A DNA stretch of 64,000 bases from Enchytraeus crypticus (Eukaryota; Annelida; Clitellata; Enchytraeida; Enchytraeidae), in contig CAJHZI010000478.1 of NCBI GenBank assembly GCA_905160935.1, forward strand, positions 2,373,501 to 2,437,500, read 5' to 3'. This document shows positions 57,677 to 64,000 of this stretch, piece after piece; position 1 is the stretch's first letter; each line of letters begins with the position of its first letter. Position numbers and translations under genes: made by a program. Under the pieces are notes generated by a model. It saw only the letters and a program-made list of their open reading frames with translations. It was not told the origin of the DNA and made no database searches.

Positions 57677-59357
57677 TTAGACTATTGGCATTGACACAAG
57701 TCGTCAAATCATCTGCAAATAATTTGAGACTTCCTTCAGTAGAGGTACTTTAAATGGCATTAATGTAAATTAAGAATAAAATAGAACTAATATTGATTCT
57801 CGGGGTACACAAATTATCATCGGTAAAACAGTAGAATTATTTTATCGACGACAACATATTGGGAGCAGTCTGATAGATATGATTTAAAACAATTATGAGT
57901 AATACCGCGTATCCAAAATGCCAAAAAATTTGTCAAAGTTTATGCTAGCCCTTCCTCTTCGACACGTATAGCTAAAGTGCTTTCATATGACCCCCCCCCC
58001 CCCTCCGCGTCCCGCTTCAATTTGTTAATCGAATTCTGCGACACGTGCAGTTAGCGGTTGGTCTATGCTTCAGTATTTCTGGAAAATCATCAGAAAACTT
58101 AACACTATAATCAAATTACCAAAAAGAAAACAATTAAAGATGAAAAAAACAAGAATTAAAACGTAGACTTCCTCGATGACTTTCTCTTTGGTACGGGCTT
58201 CAAACCCACCTCTTTCGTCGGCTACAATCATCTCGGCAACATCGATGGGAGGAACCTCTCGGGACTCAAACATTTCCGCTCTAAAGAGATAATGAAATCG
58301 ATTATGTTTGATGACATGGTAATCACTAATAAAATTCTATACAAAGAGAATTGCAAGCCAGATCACTGCATATTCATAATTTCTTTTGAGGACGGGAATC
58401 GACAGTTGCATAGTAACTAGGGCGGTGGGGTAGTGAAAAGCGGGGGTTGATGAGTGTGGTCTATCGCTTCAGTGTTACCTGAGAACAATGATCATTTAAT
58501 TGTAACTGAATCCAAATATACACAAATGGCGTACAAAGAGACAGAATACAAATAAAACGGCCGTCAGATAGAGCACAATTGATCTTTATCTAGTTGACTA
58601 CTGGAAACATGGAAACATATTAACATAGCAACATAAGATCGTAGAAAAATTTGAGATAGTAAACATAAATAACGAAAATAGCATTGAACTGCAAAGAGCA
58701 AAACATTACGGACTAACTAAAGCAGAAACAAAAATCTTTAGAGCTAAAAATGCATTCAAATTAAGACAGACTCAAACAATATTACTGGCAGGACTAATAT
58801 TATTAGATAACCCCTGAACGATCTGAGACTCTAATGACTTAAGACATTGTACATGTACAAACTGTTCCCATAGACAACGATCATCATTTCCAAGTATCAG
58901 TTAAATGCTGTTTGTACATTTGGTTAAAAACTTGATTCAGTGGAACAGGTCCTGATTTCACTGTGTATATCCTTCCAAATTGTACAGAAAGAGTTAACAA
59001 AGGAGTTTTAAAAAGCACGATTAGATTGTTTATAGAGGTAATTAGTTGATTTAATGCGAGTAGGATAACTATGACCAGCCTGATAGAAGATCGAAACATC
59101 CCGTGAAGCAATGGCAACACAATGGGGAGGGGGGGGGGGGGGTATGGTGAAGAAGAAGGGAAGGGACCATAATAATATTAGTTAGATTTAGGACAATTGT
59201 TATACTAATTAGATTGTGACTATTATTATGCTTTTACAAATGCAATATGTTTTAAAAATACATGTACATTTATATTACATTCTGAATTTAATACTTTACA
59301 ATGTAAATTATTTAGGCCTATTTGTAACTTTAAATAATGTCCGTCAATAGTGATAAA
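57677..59357. other. No gene recognised; homopolymer runs
   Basis: Poly-C at 57990-58003 and poly-G at 59127-59142. 58036-58080 (GCGACACGTGCAGTTAGCGG) belongs to dispersed repeat C. Short frames show no domain. Confidence 0.45.
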
Positions 59358-59579
59358 CCCGCATTATAGTGAAATGATCAACTATGTTGAAATTTATCAC
59401 ATTTTAATACCACATGTTTAAATCGTTAGGCTTTATACCATTTTCCGTATAACCAGTCCAGTGAATGTCCGAGATTTTACTCTCAGATCAGCGCGGCCGG
59501 AATTCGAACCCAAGAGGGTTCACCTCATAATCTGTCATTTACGACTTCATGACGTTACCCCTACGCTATTAAGACATTC
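59358..59579 (-). mobile_element. tRNA-derived SINE, family 2, full copy
   Basis: Aligns with 55341-55566 throughout. The B box is GGTTCGAATTC (one change); the A box TAGCGTAGGGG is intact. Confidence 0.85.
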
Positions 59580-59617
59580 AAACTTTTCAGTATAGAGCAA
59601 TAATAATAATAGTAACA

Positions 59618-59712
59618 ATTAGGGTGCTACAGTTATCAATGACAACATCGAACACTATTGAGACAAAATCAAGTCGGCCAGCAAAAAGAAGGTCCAAAAA
59701 CGGTGCAAATTC
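59618..59712 (+). repeat. Dispersed repeat D
   Basis: AGGGTGCTACAGTTATCAAT, GACAACATCGAACACTATTG and AAGAAGGTCCAAAAACGGTG, matching 46062-46160 and 47798-47880. Confidence 0.65.
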
Positions 59713-60157
59713 AGTTATATACCAATAGAATTACGCGAAAGCTGTTGTGACATGTTAACTGCAACCTAAAGAGTAAACAGAATAATAACAGACAAAAACA
59801 AATATGCTAATTATGAAAACTTCTTCTGAAAATTCTAGAAGAAGAAGAATTAAAATATAACAAATTATGATTGTAAAGAAAAAATAAAGTAGCCGAGTTA
59901 TTCATACGTGACGTCATTGATGCGTATAGTAAACAAATATCAGCTGTTTTCAAATAAATGAAATAATTGTTTTAACAGTGCATAGGCTAGGCCTTGTAAC
60001 TTTTAACTAGTCGTTCTTTTGGTAGAAAATCATTACTAGGTAATATGTCTGATATGGTATGTCCGAACAGTGTCGAAGAATAGACGTAATAGGAATAAAT
60101 TACGTTGCTTCTTATCAAATATCTAAGAAATTTAATTGTAGATTGTGTGGTTATATC

Positions 60158-61571
60158 TAGAGATGGGAATCGAACCGAACCCGAACCGAACCCTAAAATC
60201 TAGAATTTTGACCGAACCGAATTCGAACCCAGACTCTGACCGAACCCGAACCCAGACACTGGCCGAACCGAACCGAACCAGAACCCAGACTCTGGCCGAA
60301 CCCGAACCGACCCGAACCCAGACTTCGTCCAAACCGAACTGAACCAAACTCTTGGAGTTCCTTTCTTCTTCACCAGCCTGACATTAAATAAAGATAGTAA
60401 GAGCAATACAAATATATATTACTTTTTGCATTTACATGTCTTACAGTATCTAACAGCATATATTCAGGTAAGGCTGGTTCCGACACAATTTTTAAAATGG
60501 TAGCGGTACAAAGGAATTGTAGCGGGAAGCGAGACGGGCCTACAGAAGATAATGGTCAGTCTGAATGATACGGCATTGAAATATTATAGAATGAAGATTA
60601 ACGTCAGAGAGACAAAAGTGATGAGAGTATCCCACAAAAATCTGAAAATGCTTGACTCAATCTAGGTGGATTTGTTCTTGTTTAATTCGAATTATGAATT
60701 TTTTCTAAATTGAGTGTGCTACCTTAATATTTTTGCAGCCAGATTTACAAATAATTTTATATGACATTCTATATGTGTTAAGGCAATCTGGAGTAAATAA
60801 TTTTGCACCATAGCAATGCAATAATTTCAGAACTATTTTCGTAACTTCATAATTGATCTGAGAGTTTCAAATTTGAAACCCTAAGGCAAATTATGAAGCT
60901 TGTTACTGGTCAGTTGATAGCAAACGGTGTATATTATGATCATTTTTCTATGGAAGTACACATGTTTACCAAATCATCTTTATTTGACATTTTTATGTTA
61001 CTAAATTGCACTTTGTCTCTGAAATATTGGATCAAATTTTAGCCAAGACATTTCCACTTAATTATAAACGTATCTAATATATAGGTCTATAGTGACAATA
61101 AAAATTTAAAAATTGATGAAGCATTCTATTTGCTCGTTATAATCAAGGAGAATATTTCAGATACAATAATAAAGCTAATTATATTTAGAACATTCTATAT
61201 TTGGAACATTTGTTGGTAAACTAACAATATTTTAAGAAATGTACAGGAATAAATACCACTTCTCTCCTTTTTTCATTGTCATATTTTTACCAGGTGAAAA
61301 AATGTGGCAGCTATTATGACTTAATTAATTTTTAAGCATATTTACCATAAACCATTTTAAACATGTTTGTCATAACCGTAATTGTTATAAGTAAAGTTCA
61401 ACAATTGCAACATTATCAAAACCATTTCGAACTCTTGCGAGTTGGAAAGCAAGCCGAACCCGAACCGAACCCGAACCCTTGTTAGAACCGAACCCGAACC
61501 GAACCGAATTTTCATTTTCAACGAACCGAACCGAACCCGAACTCCGGAAATTCATAAAATTTCCATCTCTA
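60158..61571. mobile_element. hAT-like non-autonomous element with CCGAAC arrays, 1,414 bp
   Basis: The left end TAGAGATGGGAAT and the inverted right end TAGAGATGGAAAT differ at one of 13 positions. The flanks GTTATATC (60150-60157) and GTTTTATC (61572-61579) match at 7 of 8, fitting an 8-bp hAT target duplication. Inside each end is an array of CCGAAC/CCGAACCC units (60171-60350 and 61449-61548). Both arrays run in the same direction, unlike normal inverted subterminal repeats. The middle is AT-rich and has no transposase. Confidence 0.8.
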
Positions 61572-61628
61572 GTTTTATCTAATATACAGCCTAGCTATTT
61601 AATTTAAAATGTGGCATTTATTGTACAA

Positions 61629-61682
61629 TTTCCGTGTTGTGTCCGGGAGGCTGAATAATAGACTAACCGTTAACTGGTCATG
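61629..61682 (-). repeat. Dispersed repeat C, partial minus copy
   Basis: CCGTGTTGTGTCCGGGAGGC then TAGACTAACCGTTAACTGG, the reverse of the repeat C right end. Confidence 0.6.
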
Positions 61683-61859
61683 TTATAAGAGGTGACTAAG
61701 AGAAAACTGATGTAGACAACGGGAATTCACTCCATAAACCTTATCTATACTAAGCCATAGGCTACAATAATATATGTAAAGAGCATAGCCTTTTGTGCAA
61801 GAATTATGTTGATGTATGAGTGCTTTTAATGGAGCATGAAAGAAGACTCTGAGTAAGAA

Positions 61860-61921
61860 TATGTACCTTGGACTTGGCACTTGCCAGAAGTGACTGACGA
61901 GAGAGAGAGAGAGAGAGAGAA
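61860..61921 (+). mobile_element. LINE family A 3' end with (GA)n tail
   Basis: ATGTACCTTGGACTTGGCAC, then TTGCCAGAAGTGACTGA and (GA)n. Diverged from other copies. Confidence 0.6.
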
Positions 61922-61937
61922 ATCGCACAAATAACGT

Positions 61938-62020
61938 ATCTTCTTCTTCAATGCACTGCCAAATGGCAGGTCCAAGGTACATATTCATACACAAAGTCTG
62001 CTTTCTCGCTCATAAGAGCA
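61938..62020 (-). mobile_element. LINE family A 3' end, inverted relative to its neighbour
   Basis: TCAATGCACTGCCAAATGGC, AGGTCCAAGGTACATA and the reversed tail. It lies tail-to-tail with the copy ending at 61921. Confidence 0.6.
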
Positions 62021-62029
62021 CTCCTTAGA

Positions 62030-62312
62030 TCAACAATCTAATCCCTTCACAAAGTCTATGCCTTATCCGTACCTTATGTAGCCAAGCTTATAGCTTGGGA
62101 AAATATGGCTTCTGAGATGGTTTACCGTTGCCCTCCTCAGTTAGGTGGATTACTTAACCATTTAATCCTGGGGGAAAATATTTAATGATGAAGTGGGTCC
62201 CCTCTTGACAACCTCAGCTTCTGCCTTTAGTCGCCTCTTACACGCAGAAGATCTTTTGCGGTTGCACTATTCTGCAGTGGTCCAACGACACCCGAGCACA
62301 ACACGGGGACCC
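62030..62312 (+). repeat. Dispersed repeat C, longest copy
   Basis: CCCTTCACAAAGTCTATGCC, TATGTAGCCAAGC, TAGCTTGGGAAAATATGG, then CGCCTCTTACACGCAGAAGA and ACAACACGGG. Order is the same as at 14700-14892. A 84-codon frame across it (62193-62447) is probably incidental. Confidence 0.7.
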
Positions 62313-63111
62313 ATCGAAATGTCAAGAACTAATTACAATGACAGCTTTTTTAGCCAATTATGCCCCCTCCCCTTCCCTTCCAATCCTCCTAAATTAAAAA
62401 AACACCCTGCCACCCAACCTCCACCTCCCTTTGTTTTATCTAATTAGAGATTACGATTTTCTACTAGGATATGTTCACACCATCTTTTCAAATGTCTCAT
62501 CCGGCAACGTCGATAGTGTCAAGGTTATAGGTGCCGGACTTTAGATCATGTGGTCCGGGGTTCGACTTTGGCTTGAGTCAATTTTATTTTATAAAGTTTG
62601 ACTAAATTTTGTAAGATTCTTAGGAATAAAAATTCTATAATTTTTAAAATTAAAATTAAATTACAACTTTATTTAACTTTTAAAACAACTTAATTTACTT
62701 TAATGGCCAAATTTTAATGTGATTACTTCTTAACACAATTAAATTAAATTAATTTAATTTAATTAAATTTTAACTTTTTTCTTTACCCCACTCTAATTTA
62801 CCCCACCCCCAACCCCCAAAAAATTGAGGTGAAAAAAGAGCTGGTGGTTGAGTGGTAGGGGGTTTGACGGAAAGAGTTTTGTTTTCTTTTAGGAAGAAAT
62901 ATATTGCTCCATAATTGAGGGGGATTGGAAGGGGTGGGGGCATGGTGAATTGACATGGGGTAAATTATTTTAAAAAGTATTTTTCAAAAAAGTATTTCAA
63001 CAAATTAAACATTTTTGGCATACCGTACGTTACGTTATTATTTGCGTTGTTATAGTACGTTGTACTATAGCAGATACGCTGCTTAAGCTCCATTTATAAA
63101 TTGAAAATACA
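62313..63111. other. No gene recognised; tRNA-like stretch and an inverted repeat
   Basis: 62520-62580 has a weak tRNA-like form (GGTTATAGGTGCCGGACTTT, GGGGTTCGACT). A 12-bp perfect inverted repeat, TAATTTACCCCA (62794-62805) and TGGGGTAAATTA (62956-62967), encloses 150 bp of G-rich sequence. Confidence 0.4.
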
Positions 63112-63900
63112 TATATCAATCAATCATTAAGAATTTATCGTCCGGTTCCTCGCCATAAGTCAATGTCAGGCACGTCTCTTCAGGCTCTATGCGGAGACAA
63201 CAAGAGAAGGCGAGATCAAAACAGTGCAAGCCTAAGATCCAAATCAAGCGAGTCAAAATTTAGACCTATGGCGGAAAGAGATTGGTTTTAGCTTGCCAAG
63301 GAAAGTACCAATAGAGTTACCAGATCGAAGATCTTGCGGCAGAGAGTTCCATATTGTCGGAGCAGAAAACATGAAAGAGCGTCTTCCCATGGCAGATTTA
63401 ATGTTAGGTACATTGAGAAGGTTTTTACTAGAGGAACGAACACTTCGAGAGGGCTGATAGATTGATAAAAGAACAGATAGATAGGATGGTTTACCATAAT
63501 TTAAACCTTTGAAAGTCAAGGAAGCTATCTTGAATTTTATGCCTCCGGAGACAGGAAGCCAGTGCAGTTTCTAAAAAAGAGAAGAAGTGTGGGATTTGAA
63601 TATTTTACATTAAAGAGGACTCGTGAAAGAGAATTTTGTACGTGCTGGAGACGAATTAGATAGGTTTTAGGGAAAACATTCAGCGGGGAGTTACAATAAT
63701 CAAGTTTAGAATGGACGAGGGCACTAGGTAAAACAGTGGCAGAATCGATATCAAGGGACTTGAGATTTTGACGTAATTGACGGATATGGAAAAAAGAAGA
63801 ATGACAGACTGCAGAAAGTTGTGTTTTAAAGTTTAGATTTTAAACAAAAATTACACCAAGGTTACGTGCAAAATCTGTGAGTAGTAAGGGGATAATATTA
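63112..63900 (-). pseudogene. LINE family C: CR1/L2-type reverse transcriptase C-terminus, decayed
   Basis: On the minus strand the sequence encodes the end of a non-LTR reverse transcriptase polyprotein. In order: ARNLGVIF, a stop, then HIRQLRQNLKSLDIDSATVL, ALVHSKLDYCNS, IRLQHVQNSLSRVLFNVKYS. After a one-base frameshift near 63570 it continues with KLHWLPV, IKFKIASLTFKGLNYGKPSY, then GRRSFMFSAPTIWNSLPQDL, and a stop at 63253. The LDYCNS, LHWLPV and F-x-x-x-WNSLP motifs are hallmarks of this group. An (ATTG)n tail at about 63112-63130 marks the 3' end. The 5' part lies beyond recognisable sequence or is truncated near 63900. Confidence 0.88.
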
Positions 63901-64000
63901 TTATTTTTAAATGTTATGGTTGAGCTGGTTATATACATGAGAAATATATGTCATTATTGCAGAAATTATAGCGAGTTATATAGCAGTAGTACATTTAAAA
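63901..64000. other. Right edge
   Basis: AT-rich, possibly more of the decayed LINE C on the minus strand, but no motif can be read. Confidence 0.3.

Noticed and set aside
57405-57707. Thr/Leu/Ser/Asn repeat frame on minus
   Set aside because: Product of the GTTAGA/GTGAGA hexamer array.
60145-60406. Arg/Pro/Thr and Gly/Ser/Val repeat frames on both strands
   Set aside because: Translations of the CCGAAC array at the left end of the hAT-like element.
62193-62447. 84-codon frame at 62193
   Set aside because: Lies across dispersed repeat C and continues into low-complexity C-rich sequence.

Overview
The window is animal (metazoan) nuclear DNA. It is AT-rich by eye, very gene-poor, and full of microsatellites, tRNA-derived and 5S-rRNA-derived SINEs, 5'-truncated non-LTR retrotransposons and small hAT-like elements. 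Splice sites are visible and there are no operons. The mix fits an invertebrate; the phylum cannot be fixed from the sequence alone.

Genes. (1) At 904-1181 there is a GC-rich open stretch that reads as the 3' terminal exon of a gene entering from the left. It ends in a small cysteine-bearing basic domain. (2) The main gene runs left to right. Its two large exons (48279-49555 and 50457-53492) encode a parallel beta-helix ectodomain, a cysteine-rich juxtamembrane region and about eight membrane segments. I propose a signal-peptide first exon 33 kb upstream (15219-15270), with a possible alternative first exon or cassette exon at 41841-41897. All these junctions share the same phase. If correct, the gene spans about 38 kb and encodes about 1,454 residues. 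(3) A complete tRNA-Pro(UGG) lies on the minus strand at 55605-55676, with a decayed copy of it 1.1 kb away at 54502-54573.

Repeats by region. 0-5 kb holds a 21-bp minisatellite, the terminal exon, two SINEs of one family, a small hAT-like element and a LINE 3' end. 5-15 kb holds minisatellites (27 bp and 11 bp), a LINE end with a (GAT)n tail, tRNA-like SINE heads and a third SINE. 15-48 kb is treated as intron of the main gene; it holds SINEs, many LINE 3' ends with (GA)n or (GAT)n tails, two 5S-derived SINEs and several perfect hairpins. 49.5-50.5 kb is a 901-bp intron carrying two antisense SINEs. 53.5-64 kb is downstream: tRNA genes, a second SINE family, two hAT-like non-autonomous elements with 8-bp target duplications (one bounded by CCGAAC arrays), and at the right edge a decayed CR1/L2-type reverse transcriptase tail.

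The most interesting items are the far-upstream signal-peptide exon of the beta-helix receptor, the unassigned cysteine peptide exon, the hAT-like element with CCGAAC arrays at both ends, a SINE core shared by elements with different tRNA heads, and the 5S-derived SINE family.
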